In this document: one piece after another, positions 9,544 to 17,013 of the stretch
Numbering within the stretch: the first letter of the stretch is position 1
Layout: each line of letters starts with the position of its first letter
IMG/VR virus record: IMGVR_UViG_3300010883_000396
Coordinates: 1-25,721 of that record
Source: a virus
Length of the DNA: 25,721 bases
Strand: one strand, 5' to 3'
Program-made: the position numbers and the translations under genes
The notes under the pieces: model-generated
Told to the model about the DNA's origin: nothing
Seen by the model: only the letters and a program-made list of their open reading frames with translations
Databases searched by the model: none

Positions 9544-11454
9544 TTACATATCGTTTAATTCTAACTCTTCTGTGTCTTCAAGGTTTTTAAGATCCACATC
9601 TATTTCGCAATTACCACCAGAACAAGCTAACTCCCCACTTAAATCAGTATTGTCATCCAACTCTACAACATTAGATAAATCTACATTTGTTAAAGATTCC
9701 ATCATTTCTTCATATTTTTCTTTTGTTATATCTTCAAATGGTGCTTGTTTGTACGTACCACCATTGTAAGGTAATACCGCTAACCCATTATAATAATTTC
9801 TGTTTTCCCACATCCATTCACCAGCCGGATCCCATTCATGCTCTCTTAGTGAAATAGTTGCAGATACGTTATGACTATTAGAACCTTTTCTATGTCCCGA
9901 ATTTACCCATTCAGTCGCGACTTTTTTAACTCTTTCTAGTAATTGGAATGGTGATTCTGTTCTCATAATAGCTCCGTCAGGTGCTTTTTGTGGAATACTA
10001 ATAACCGCAGTGTCGTGTGGTCTAAAATACTCGTCCTCCACTAGTTCTGGGTGGTTAATTGTTAAATACGTATAAATAGCCTCATTTTTACCAACTCTAA
10101 GTCTTCTGATATAATAATCATTGTGCCAAGCGTGAATACCAGAACTAGTACCTAATGTTAGTGAAGTAGTCCCTGCAGGTTTAACTGTTGTTGTTCTAGC
10201 GGCTTGATTTATCCCTAGTAATTTAGCGACTCTAGTGTTTTCTCTTTTTACCAAACTAGCAGATTTAGCCATATCATAGTTAAGGACTTTACCTGACCCA
10301 ATACCTGTCATTGAGACACCAATTAAGGCATCTTTTTCTGTTGTTTCTCTCCAAATATCTCTTAAATAATGGAAAGAAGTGTACCCAGCTTGTAACGTAC
10401 CTATAAAAGTGGCTACCTTAACTCGTTCATTAAGATCTTCTTGTGATTCGATATTTGAAACATTTACCTCACAAAGATTACAGAACTGATTTGGTCTTAG
10501 TGCTATTTCACAACATGGATTAGTCCCCCAGTCTTTATCGTTATTTAGATAGATTCCTGGTTCTCCAGACCCCGACAACTCTACACGTTTCCATATTTCC
10601 ATAAAAAACCCTTTAGTTACTTTGTGTCTCATTAGAACCGCAGAATTGTTAGACCTTCCTCTTTGTGGGTTCATTTCCCACCAATTACCCGATTTACAAC
10701 CAATCATCGCGTCATCGTCTGCACTAAATAAACTAATCAATGCCGCTCTACGAATACCCCCCGCTAAAACTGCGTCGGCAATATAACAAATGATATCGTG
10801 TACTTCAATCGTGGATAACTGTGTACCATTATCCTTTTGGTTCAATATTCCTTCTATTTTAACCAAACATTCTTTAAGTGGTTGAGGACCTGGAGCTTTA
10901 CCACCTGAAGTGATTAATCTAGCTCCTTTTGGTCTAACGTCTGAATAGTCAAATTCAATCCTACTACCACCACCATTCATATATGACTTCATTAACACTT
11001 TGATTGAATCCGCCCACCCTTCGATAGAGTCCCCTATTAAAAATCTTCTTACCCTTTTTGCATATGGTTTTTGGATTACTGGTAATTTTTCAACATGATG
11101 TCTTTGTACGGAGTATCCTACCCCCGTTCCACCTAATAAAAGGAACATTGTTTCTGAAAAAGAATCTATGTGGTCAATCGGCATATAAGCACAATTATAA
11201 ATTCTGTTTGGTGATATTTCAATTGGTTTTCCTCCGAATTGCATACTCCTCATTGATGGTAGTACTTTCTTATCGTAAACTAGTTTATATTTTTCATTTA
11301 TTTCATCTTTTAATTTCGGATATGTTTTAATATGCATATTCTTATTCCTTGTAACTAGTTCTTCCCAAGTCTCTCTTCTATTTAACTCTGGGAGGTACTT
11401 TGCATATTTCATATACACAGTAATATCCGACAAAATTCTATTTGATACGTCCAT
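9544..11454 (-). CDS. nrdJ: Adenosylcobalamin-dependent (class II, monomeric) ribonucleotide reductase
   Basis: The enzyme reduces ribonucleoside triphosphates to deoxynucleotides for phage DNA synthesis, using a coenzyme-B12-generated thiyl radical. At 636 residues it is shorter than the 739-residue Lactobacillus leichmannii enzyme RTPR. The key residues are in place: Cys88 in YNCAY, the NPCCE active-site loop (Asn312, Cys314, Glu316), and Cys325 exactly 11 residues after Cys314, the same spacing as RTPR Cys408/Cys419. The C-terminal CSGGNC pair (Cys611/Cys616) has the CX4C form of the RTPR swinging-arm cysteines. The TTTVKPAGTTSLTLG stretch (421-435) is the phosphate-binding loop. The extra Cys315 and Cys328 are noteworthy. 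The gene sits between the helicase and the DUF5522-like gene. Host B12 supply would be needed. Confidence 0.96.
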   Translation of the reverse strand: MDVSNRILSDITVYMKYAKYLPELNRRETWEELVTRNKNMHIKTYPKLKDEINEKYKLVYDKKVLPSMRSMQFGGKPIEISPNRIYNCAYMPIDHIDSFSETMFLLLGGTGVGYSVQRHHVEKLPVIQKPYAKRVRRFLIGDSIEGWADSIKVLMKSYMNGGGSRIEFDYSDVRPKGARLITSGGKAPGPQPLKECLVKIEGILNQKDNGTQLSTIEVHDIICYIADAVLAGGIRRAALISLFSADDDAMIGCKSGNWWEMNPQRGRSNNSAVLMRHKVTKGFFMEIWKRVELSGSGEPGIYLNNDKDWGTNPCCEIALRPNQFCNLCEVNVSNIESQEDLNERVKVATFIGTLQAGYTSFHYLRDIWRETTEKDALIGVSMTGIGSGKVLNYDMAKSASLVKRENTRVAKLLGINQAARTTTVKPAGTTSLTLGTSSGIHAWHNDYYIRRLRVGKNEAIYTYLTINHPELVEDEYFRPHDTAVISIPQKAPDGAIMRTESPFQLLERVKKVATEWVNSGHRKGSNSHNVSATISLREHEWDPAGEWMWENRNYYNGLAVLPYNGGTYKQAPFEDITKEKYEEMMESLTNVDLSNVVELDDNTDLSGELACSGGNCEIDVDLKNLEDTEELELNDM

Positions 11455-11470
11455 TTTTTATAAATTTTTA

Positions 11471-12844
11471 TTAATTATTATTTAGTTTTTCATTCCTTTT
11501 TTGGATAGCATCCAAAACTCTATTGGCTTTCTTTTCTTGTTTAACACCCTCAAAACCTAAAAAAGATACTTGGTCATCGGTGTCTATATACACCTTACCA
11601 TTGTCAAACACACAATCCTCAAAGATAACACCATCTTTACCAAATCTAGATTTAAGTACAGCGATAGTTGCCCTCCCACTTTCTTTTTGTTCTAAAGTTT
11701 TAGCAATTGACATAATAAAGTGACCTATTTGTCCTTTTTTAATTGACCCTCCTATCTGATGTGCTTCAACAACATCAGCACCAATTGAACTTCTGTTACC
11801 TTGAACCGCAGTCCAACCTACCATATCAAATTCATGGACTAATGTTTCAAACTCTCTCATTACATTCCCTTCTCCAGCGTATTCATCGTTGAACTGTCTA
11901 CTTGGTACAACACAATCGATATAATCCAAAATGATCACATCTGGTTTTATCCCTCTAGTTATTAGTTTCCTAACGTAGTGTTTTATTTTAGCGACTGTTG
12001 TGCCATCTGAAGCCATTTTTTTAATTATAAGGTTCCCTCTATCTTGCTTAAAAGGTTTTAATTTTTCTTTAACCTCCTCTTTTCTATCCGATAAATCGTT
12101 TAACTCAATACCAGTCCAACATGATATGTGTTTTCTTTGTATAACCTTAGGGTTATCTTCGAATATTATTTGGACAACATTATGTCCTAGATTATAAGCA
12201 GTGTTGGCAAATTTAGTTAATACCGTAGACTTACCAACACCAAAAGGTGCTAACACGACCCCTAACTCACCTTTGGAGAGTCCTCCATTAGTGATATTAT
12301 CTATCCCTGTAATACCAGTAGCCACTGGGTGTCTAAAATCAGACGATAATACGTCGTCTAACGAGTTAAACACATCAATACCATCTTCTTTATCATTACC
12401 CACACTAAGAGCCTTTCTAAATAAATCTTCTATCTTATCGTAGTCTTCAAAATTACCATTAGCCATTATCTTTTCTGAATTAGATATTGCCTTTTTAATC
12501 TCTTGTTGTTTACAAAACTTCAAAGCCGTTTGTTGTGTAAATTCAGCATCTGCAAAATCTTGGTCTTTTAGTTTCTTTAGTGTGTCCTTTAAGTATTCTT
12601 TTGCGGTTTCATTAGCAACCTCTATTCTAATGAGTTGGTCAAGTGAATCATGGGTAGGTACTGTTTCATATTTAGTATAATATTCTTTTATTAATTGCAT
12701 CAATAATCTACAGTATTGATCATCAAAATACGTTGGTTCAATCGATTCTACTATGTTGTCTGCGAATTTACTATCAACTATTAAAAGTGAAAGTAATTTT
12801 AACTGGAACTTATCCCCTAAGTAACCAAAATTTCTATCTGTCAT
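11471..12844 (-). CDS. gp41: Replicative DNA helicase, T4 gp41 / DnaB type
   Basis: At 457 residues this matches T4 gp41 (475 residues), the hexameric 5'-3' helicase that opens the fork and works with primase. The N-terminal helical domain occupies about 1-150. The RecA-like motor follows, with GITGIDNITNGGLSKGELGV (177-196), Walker A APFGVGKST (199-207), a catalytic Glu in IIFED (about 229), and Walker B DVIILDYID (302-310). A Gln-containing segment with VQGNRSS (347-353) fits the DnaB Q motif region (motif H3). The C-terminus is Lys/Asn-rich. It lies downstream of the two-repeat unknown protein across a 39-base gap holding a copy of the recurrent upstream motif, and 16 bases before nrdJ. 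Confidence 0.95.
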   Translation of the reverse strand: MTDRNFGYLGDKFQLKLLSLLIVDSKFADNIVESIEPTYFDDQYCRLLMQLIKEYYTKYETVPTHDSLDQLIRIEVANETAKEYLKDTLKKLKDQDFADAEFTQQTALKFCKQQEIKKAISNSEKIMANGNFEDYDKIEDLFRKALSVGNDKEDGIDVFNSLDDVLSSDFRHPVATGITGIDNITNGGLSKGELGVVLAPFGVGKSTVLTKFANTAYNLGHNVVQIIFEDNPKVIQRKHISCWTGIELNDLSDRKEEVKEKLKPFKQDRGNLIIKKMASDGTTVAKIKHYVRKLITRGIKPDVIILDYIDCVVPSRQFNDEYAGEGNVMREFETLVHEFDMVGWTAVQGNRSSIGADVVEAHQIGGSIKKGQIGHFIMSIAKTLEQKESGRATIAVLKSRFGKDGVIFEDCVFDNGKVYIDTDDQVSFLGFEGVKQEKKANRVLDAIQKRNEKLNNN

Positions 12845-12863
12845 TCTATTAATTTTCTTTTAT

Positions 12864-12872
12864 TATAAATAT
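12864..12872 (-). promoter_or_regulatory. Recurrent ATATTTATA motif before helicase gene
   Basis: The coding strand reads ATATTTATAATAAAAGAAA and the nonamer ends 20 bases before the ATG at 12844. The copy at 18634-18642 shares both the core and the downstream TAAAAGAA. An internal promoter for the helicase and nrdJ genes is a reasonable reading. An A-rich translation enhancer is the alternative. Confidence 0.45.
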
Positions 12873-12883
12873 ACTACCTATCT

Positions 12884-13351
12884 TTAATTACTAATCTCAA
12901 TAGGATAATGTTCTTCCACTGTCGAGTACTTTCTTTGACTCAACCCTCGTTGGATCTTTGATATTAGTGATGGTATCAACGATTTTATATTAACAGAATA
13001 TCTTACTTTGGGTGGGAAGTCCATCCCTGTAAATCTTTCTATTATTATTATCTTTCCATCGACCCTAATTTCAAAGGTAAAGTAGTCTTCCTCTTGTTTA
13101 TCTACTTCTTTTACTACGGAGTTTTTTGAAGTGTAGGGGTTATAATTTAACCAAAGAAATTCTTCTGTTTGTTTTCTCAAATAACTTTGTATTGTGTCGA
13201 CTATGTCCCCTAAGTCCCACCTTATATCCATAGAGTCTTTAGCCTTATTGTTATACCCTCTGATGTTAAAGTACCTTTGACAAATTATGTTGCCATTAAT
13301 CCTTAAAATAAACTCGAATTTATCTGTGTATTTATTCTTTGCTCTTTCCAT
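12884..13351 (-). CDS. Unknown protein of two tandem repeats between 5' nuclease and helicase
   Basis: I recognise no family for this 155-residue protein. It is built from two similar halves. Residues about 12-60 (FEFILRINGNIICQRYFN...) and about 91-140 (FTFEIRVDGKIIIIERFT...) share the pattern FxFxIRxxGxIIxxxRF, followed by a strand and an amphipathic helix ending near a Leu. They are joined by a polar linker of roughly 30 residues. This looks like a small beta-alpha domain duplicated in tandem. The ATG lies inside the 3' end of the nuclease gene (20-base overlap) directly after a run of ten A, so the two are probably translationally coupled. The location between a nuclease and the replicative helicase suggests a replication accessory role. 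It does not resemble the gp59 loader by length or composition. Confidence 0.8.
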   Translation of the reverse strand: MERAKNKYTDKFEFILRINGNIICQRYFNIRGYNNKAKDSMDIRWDLGDIVDTIQSYLRKQTEEFLWLNYNPYTSKNSVVKEVDKQEEDYFTFEIRVDGKIIIIERFTGMDFPPKVRYSVNIKSLIPSLISKIQRGLSQRKYSTVEEHYPIEISN

Positions 13352-14363
13352 TTTTTTTTTCGTTATTTTTTAGTGTTATAAAAGGAATTAAAAATTCTGA
13401 CTGGTCCTCATATGAAGCTGGTATTATATTCACAATTCCATCGTCAATCATCATTCTAATTACGTTCTTGTAATCTCGTCCTGTAGGATCTAGTTTTAAG
13501 TTTACTAAATCTTCTACATTTTTCCTAGCCCCTTCAGTAATAAAAGGTTCTTTTAAGTTAATTATTTTTTTATTTATATTGTAGAGTTCGTCTCCAAACA
13601 CCCCACCGTTACTTGTACCTGTTTTTATATTATTCAATACCTTAATAATCCTCCAGTTATCCCCCTCATATTCTAATTCTTTAATCTCTTTTAATTCTAC
13701 TTTTCTAGTTTTAAGGTCTGGGACTAACTCCCCTAGTCTTTTGGGTGATAGTCCTTTTATACCCAAAATATTATCTGAGGAGTCACCTATTAACATTTTA
13801 ACTAAACATACGTTTTTAGGTAGGTATTCTAACTCTCTAGTTATTAAAACCGTGTCTTCTTTTACTAATTCTTTCTTATCTAATAAAAAAACATGTACGT
13901 TTTTGTTCACTAATTGCACAATATCCCTATCTGCGGTATATATCGTAATTATTTCATTTTCTTTTTTATTAAGACAGTAATGGGCAATTAAATCGTCGGC
14001 TTCTGTATCCTTATCTACATGTTGTCTAACATATAACTCTTCTAGGTATTGTTGTGTTTTTAATTTCTGTCGTAGGAAGGATCCCTCATCGTAATTACTT
14101 GATTTTTTTCTGTTGGTTTTGTAATTAGGATAAACTCTTCTTCGGGTTAGGTTTCCATTTTTTCCGTCCCAAAAAACCACTACTTTGTCATAGTATTTTT
14201 CTGACAACGTTTTTCTAAGAATGTTTATAAATTGATATAACCCTCCAATATGTTCTTTTTTTTCATTAAAAACATCTTTTGCACCGAAGAATGACCTCTT
14301 TAATAGGGCATCTCCGTCTACTACTAAAGTCTCTATTTGTTTTTGATTGTTTCTTCGTCTCAA
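13332..14363 (-). CDS. rnh: 5'-3' nuclease, T4 RNase H / FEN-family
   Basis: At 343 residues this matches T4 Rnh (305 residues), which removes RNA primers and adjoining DNA from Okazaki fragments. Metal-binding acids of the FEN fold are seen: Asp16 and Asp18 in VVDGDAL, Asp66 in VFWDGKNG, Glu121/Asp123/Asp124 in EADDLIA, Asp145/Asp147 in YTADRDIV, and Asp194/Asp197 in IGDSSDNILGIKGL. The last stretch continues into the helix-3-turn-helix DNA-binding motif. A basic stretch RRRVYPNYKTNRKK (74-87) fits the helical arch. It lies 18 bases after uvsX, and its 3' end overlaps the next gene by 20 bases. The C-terminal extension beyond about residue 215 is less conserved in my reading. Confidence 0.94.
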   Translation of the reverse strand: MRRRNNQKQIETLVVDGDALLKRSFFGAKDVFNEKKEHIGGLYQFINILRKTLSEKYYDKVVVFWDGKNGNLTRRRVYPNYKTNRKKSSNYDEGSFLRQKLKTQQYLEELYVRQHVDKDTEADDLIAHYCLNKKENEIITIYTADRDIVQLVNKNVHVFLLDKKELVKEDTVLITRELEYLPKNVCLVKMLIGDSSDNILGIKGLSPKRLGELVPDLKTRKVELKEIKELEYEGDNWRIIKVLNNIKTGTSNGGVFGDELYNINKKIINLKEPFITEGARKNVEDLVNLKLDPTGRDYKNVIRMMIDDGIVNIIPASYEDQSEFLIPFITLKNNEKKNGKSKE

Positions 14364-14381
14364 CTCATGGTAATTAAAAGG

Positions 14382-15380
14382 TTAAACATTAGATTCTGTT
14401 AGGTCAAAGTCGTCATTGTCAACTTTTTCACCTGCTTTTTCAAATTGTTCAACCCAATAACTTGAGTGATCTTCTTTGTACTTCTTTATGTCGTTAGGGT
14501 CGTCATTAATAAAACTGTGTGGAGTTACAATTACCCTACCATCTGAAAAACCGATACCGTTAACGTGGTTTTTAAGTATCGACACTTTTGTACGTGTTGC
14601 AAATGATACTTTCCTACCATTCTTCGTTGCACTAATTTTTGAAGTTCCACTATTTTTTTGGTTACCAAATAAAAAGACTAGTGTGGAGTTAAGAAAAATC
14701 GCCTCTCCTCCTTTCATTTTAATTCTTGGTTGACTAAAAGGGTTATCTGGTAATTCGACCCATGGTTGGTTAACAATTATAAGAGTATTGGTAAATTTAG
14801 AACTTTCCTTTCTTGAACCTGTGATTCTCTGGTTAATCCCCATACCTATCTTATCAGCTAAGGTACTCGCATTATGCATCTTACCTCCTTTCCCTTCAAA
14901 GGTCATTTTACAAGGTACGGAACCCACAGAATCCCAAAAGAAAACTAAATCATATGGTATATTACCTTTTTGTTGTTCGTCTATTAATTCATTTATATAA
15001 TCAGTGATTTGTTCTATATAAGAAAAACCATCGTTAAATAAAAAAGTTCCACTCCATTCTCCTTCTTCGTTTAATTCACAATCAAAACCCATTAGTTTTG
15101 CGTGTTCAAAATCCCACTTTTGTTCGGTTATTAGAAAAACTGGTAATTTACCTTTTTTTTGCACATCAACAGCCGCCTTTACTAAAGCTGTGGTTTTTCC
15201 AGTGTCTGAATGACCTAAAAACACATTTATATGTCCTTCTGCCGGTCCTGGGATACCACAAGCTTTATAAAATGCTTCTCCGACATCAAAGAAACTATCT
15301 TCTTTATATTTTGCCTTTGTACTATATTTTCCTTGTAAGTCTTCTAATGAAAACGCTTTTTTCTTTATTGATTTCGCCAT
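14382..15380 (-). CDS. uvsX: Recombinase UvsX (RecA/Rad51-like)
   Basis: At 332 residues this is somewhat shorter than T4 UvsX (391). UvsX forms filaments on gp32-coated ssDNA and catalyses strand invasion for recombination-dependent replication. Walker A is GHSDTGKTT (56-64). The strand VFLITEQKWD (81-90) holds the catalytic-Glu position. Walker B is LVFFWDS (145-151). The IIVNQPW segment (201-207) lies before the disordered DNA-binding loop L2, and MKGGEAIFLNSTLVF (222-236) is typical of phage RecA-like proteins. The C-terminal end is acidic (DNDDFDLTES), a common regulatory tail in this family. It lies 9 bases after the gp32-like gene, which fits the known functional partnership. Confidence 0.95.
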   Translation of the reverse strand: MAKSIKKKAFSLEDLQGKYSTKAKYKEDSFFDVGEAFYKACGIPGPAEGHINVFLGHSDTGKTTALVKAAVDVQKKGKLPVFLITEQKWDFEHAKLMGFDCELNEEGEWSGTFLFNDGFSYIEQITDYINELIDEQQKGNIPYDLVFFWDSVGSVPCKMTFEGKGGKMHNASTLADKIGMGINQRITGSRKESSKFTNTLIIVNQPWVELPDNPFSQPRIKMKGGEAIFLNSTLVFLFGNQKNSGTSKISATKNGRKVSFATRTKVSILKNHVNGIGFSDGRVIVTPHSFINDDPNDIKKYKEDHSSYWVEQFEKAGEKVDNDDFDLTESNV

Positions 15381-15389
15381 ATCTATAGA

Positions 15390-16208
15390 TTAAAATGGCA
15401 TATCGTCCATGTTAATCTCACTACCTTTGTCCAACTCATTCATAGTTGTATCACTGACAGGTGTACTTGTTGGTCTCACCATCTCTTCTTTTCTCTCGTA
15501 AGGGTTTTCTCCTTTAGCTACTTTTTCAAGAAATTGTTCATCTTTTTTAACGTAAACGTCTCTGTATGTTTCAGTATTAGACATCCAAAGGTTAGCCTTT
15601 TCTGTTTCTGTTGTTAACATAGCTGGGTCCTCAGTGATAATTGTCGAAACCGTAGTATACATTCCATTACCACTTGGTAATTTAACAGCTTTAAGTATTA
15701 GGTTAATGTCTCTACCTTCTCTTGGGTCGGTAATATCTCCTTTCTTTTGAAATAGTGGGATTAGTTTATCCATTATACCATCTCCTTTGAAGTTGTGTTT
15801 GAATCTCCAGAACTTAACCCCGTCTTCTTCGTTGTCTCTATCAATAACTCTCACAACATAGAATTTTCTTGGTCTATATTGTCTTGCTAATACTTTATCC
15901 TCAGGGTCTCCTGTCATTAATAAAGCTTCATTAACCTCAGTAATAGGACTTCTTTCATTATCATTCTTACCTGGGTCGTAAAGTTTTTGCCATTTACCGT
16001 CAATTTGTACTTCATGGAACCAAGCCTCTTGGAAAGGGGATGTCCCATCTTTAGGTGGTAAAATTCTAATTGTTCTTTCTCCACTTGTTTCCCCCTTTGG
16101 TAAAAAAGGTGCGAAATATCTCCTAAGGTCTGTTTTCTTTTTTTCGGTCCCTGCCCCAGGTTTGTTGGACTCGTACTGTTTAAGAATTGTGTCTAGTATG
16201 TTACTCAT
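15390..16208 (-). CDS. gp32: Single-stranded DNA-binding protein, gp32-like
   Basis: This 272-residue protein has the layout of T4 gp32 (301 residues): a short N-terminal region with basic residues (KKKTDLRRYFAPFLP, 23-37), an OB-fold core from about 45 to 220, and a flexible acidic tail ending NMDDMPF, the kind of tip by which ssDNA-binding proteins recruit partners. The core has the aromatic-rich stretches WFHEVQIDGKWQKLYDPG (63-80) and KFYVVRVIDR (115-124). The whole protein lacks cysteine, so the zinc site of T4 gp32 is absent. It is the first gene of the replication block, followed closely by uvsX. The 152-base region before it holds a terminator and an A-rich leader that could allow autogenous control, as known for T4 gene 32. 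Confidence 0.92.
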   Translation of the reverse strand: MSNILDTILKQYESNKPGAGTEKKKTDLRRYFAPFLPKGETSGERTIRILPPKDGTSPFQEAWFHEVQIDGKWQKLYDPGKNDNERSPITEVNEALLMTGDPEDKVLARQYRPRKFYVVRVIDRDNEEDGVKFWRFKHNFKGDGIMDKLIPLFQKKGDITDPREGRDINLILKAVKLPSGNGMYTTVSTIITEDPAMLTTETEKANLWMSNTETYRDVYVKKDEQFLEKVAKGENPYERKEEMVRPTSTPVSDTTMNELDKGSEINMDDMPF

Positions 16209-16300
16209 GTCTTTGTCTTTAATTTTTTTTTAACTGTTAATAATATTTTTACTTCTTAAGTATACAAAACAAATACTGTAAAGTAAACACCCTCATATAC

Positions 16301-16330
16301 ATAAAAACCCAACTTTATTAGGGTTGGGTT
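16301..16330 (-). terminator. Rho-independent terminator after the S74 gene pair
   Basis: On the minus strand an 8-bp stem AACCCAAC/GTTGGGTT (arms at 16323-16330 and 16306-16313) closes a 9-base loop and is followed by a T-run (TTTTTATGT, counting the last stem bases). It lies about 30 bases past the stop of the 216-residue gene, where a transcript should end before the replication block. It is the only strong G+C-containing hairpin in the non-coding DNA of the window. Confidence 0.8.
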
Positions 16331-16331
16331 A

Positions 16332-16360
16332 ATATTATAATTTTTTATGTTGTGTGTCAA
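16332..16360 (-). promoter_or_regulatory. Sigma70-like promoter candidate between the S74 genes and gp32
   Basis: The minus strand shows TTGACA (16355-16360), a 17-base spacer and TAATAT (16332-16337), a near-perfect housekeeping-type promoter. The -35 box starts directly after the stop of the 216-residue gene. The predicted start would fall within the hairpin at 16306-16330, an odd placement. It could be an early promoter for the replication genes or a chance match in AT-rich DNA. Confidence 0.35.
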
Positions 16361-17011
16361 CTATACGTTCAATTTTTCGAATTGTACGTCTAGTTTTGAG
16401 TAGTCTACCATTAGTGTCCCTTCTGGGCCGACAATAGACGCCGATGGGACTTCCTGTGCCATAACTCCACGATATCTACCATTACCGTATTTTTTATTAA
16501 TATAATCAAATTCGTAAATATTAATCCCTGATTTTGACTTACCTACTAAGTTTATGTTTTCTTTTAGTGTCATGTCAGACTGTTCGTAAGGGTATCCACT
16601 CCATCCAGGTCCATAACACAATGCAACCATTAAACCAATCAAAATACCTGCTAATATCCACATCATACCTACAACTGGGTCATTATCACCACCACCATTA
16701 TCAGTTACAACTTTATCAGCTGTTCTTTTAATTTCTTCTGGGGTTGGCATACCTTTTGTATTAGATTGACAATTGTATGTTATTTCATAACGACTTACCA
16801 ACTCCTCCATAGTTTTAGGGAATCCTATTACTTTGTTCAAATCACTCAAACCATTTATAGTAATTTTCTCACCTTTTTCTTCATAGTCACGTTTACCTGG
16901 TCGTGTTTTAGACATATCTCCTTTGTTACCTCCATATCGACTATCTTCTCTCAGTATTCTCCTAACAATATTAGTGATATCTGACTCTTTTAATTTTATT
17001 ATTCTTGCCAT
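16361..17011 (-). CDS. Membrane-anchored protein with C-terminal S74 chaperone domain, paralogue 2
   Basis: This 216-residue protein has three parts. Residues 1-48 are a basic tag, MARIIKLKESDITNIVRRIL then a KTRPGKRDYEEKGE stretch. The middle is variable and has one predicted membrane helix at about 112-132 (VVGMMWILAGILIGLMVALC). The C-terminal ~70 residues are a peptidase-S74/intramolecular chaperone domain with QSDMTLKENI (Ser145, Lys150), INIYEFDYI, YRGVMAQEVP and VDYSKLDVQ. S74 domains assist trimeric fibre folding and can cut themselves off before a Ser. Here the domain is on a short membrane protein instead of a long fibre. The ATG follows the stop of the other paralogue after two bases. 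A terminator lies downstream. The exact role is unknown. Confidence 0.88.
   Translation of the reverse strand: MARIIKLKESDITNIVRRILREDSRYGGNKGDMSKTRPGKRDYEEKGEKITINGLSDLNKVIGFPKTMEELVSRYEITYNCQSNTKGMPTPEEIKRTADKVVTDNGGGDNDPVVGMMWILAGILIGLMVALCYGPGWSGYPYEQSDMTLKENINLVGKSKSGINIYEFDYINKKYGNGRYRGVMAQEVPSASIVGPEGTLMVDYSKLDVQFEKLNV
16455..16524 (-). repeat. 70-bp exact direct repeat, copy in paralogue 2
   Basis: Identical base for base to 17105-17174. It encodes the NIYEFDYINKKYGNGRYRGV part of the S74 domain. The flanking homologous DNA of the two genes has many substitutions, about a dozen in the roughly 75 bases on the C-terminal-coding side, so this is an island of perfect identity. Confidence 0.9.
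16872..16907 (-). repeat. 36-bp exact direct repeat, N-terminal tag, copy in paralogue 2
   Basis: Identical to 17504-17539. It encodes the TRPGKRDYEEKGE part of the conserved N-terminal segment. It shows that both ends of the paralogues are conserved in DNA while the middle has diverged. Confidence 0.85.
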
Positions 17012-17013
17012 GG

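Noticed and set aside
12884-13351. Assignment of the 155-residue protein as the T4 gp59 helicase loader by position
   Set aside because: It is shorter than gp59, is built from two repeats with strand-rich pattern, and shows no recognisable gp59 sequence.
16209-16360. Possible tRNA or other structured RNA in the gap before gp32
   Set aside because: Only the 8-bp terminator hairpin is seen; there is no cloverleaf, T-arm sequence or CCA end.
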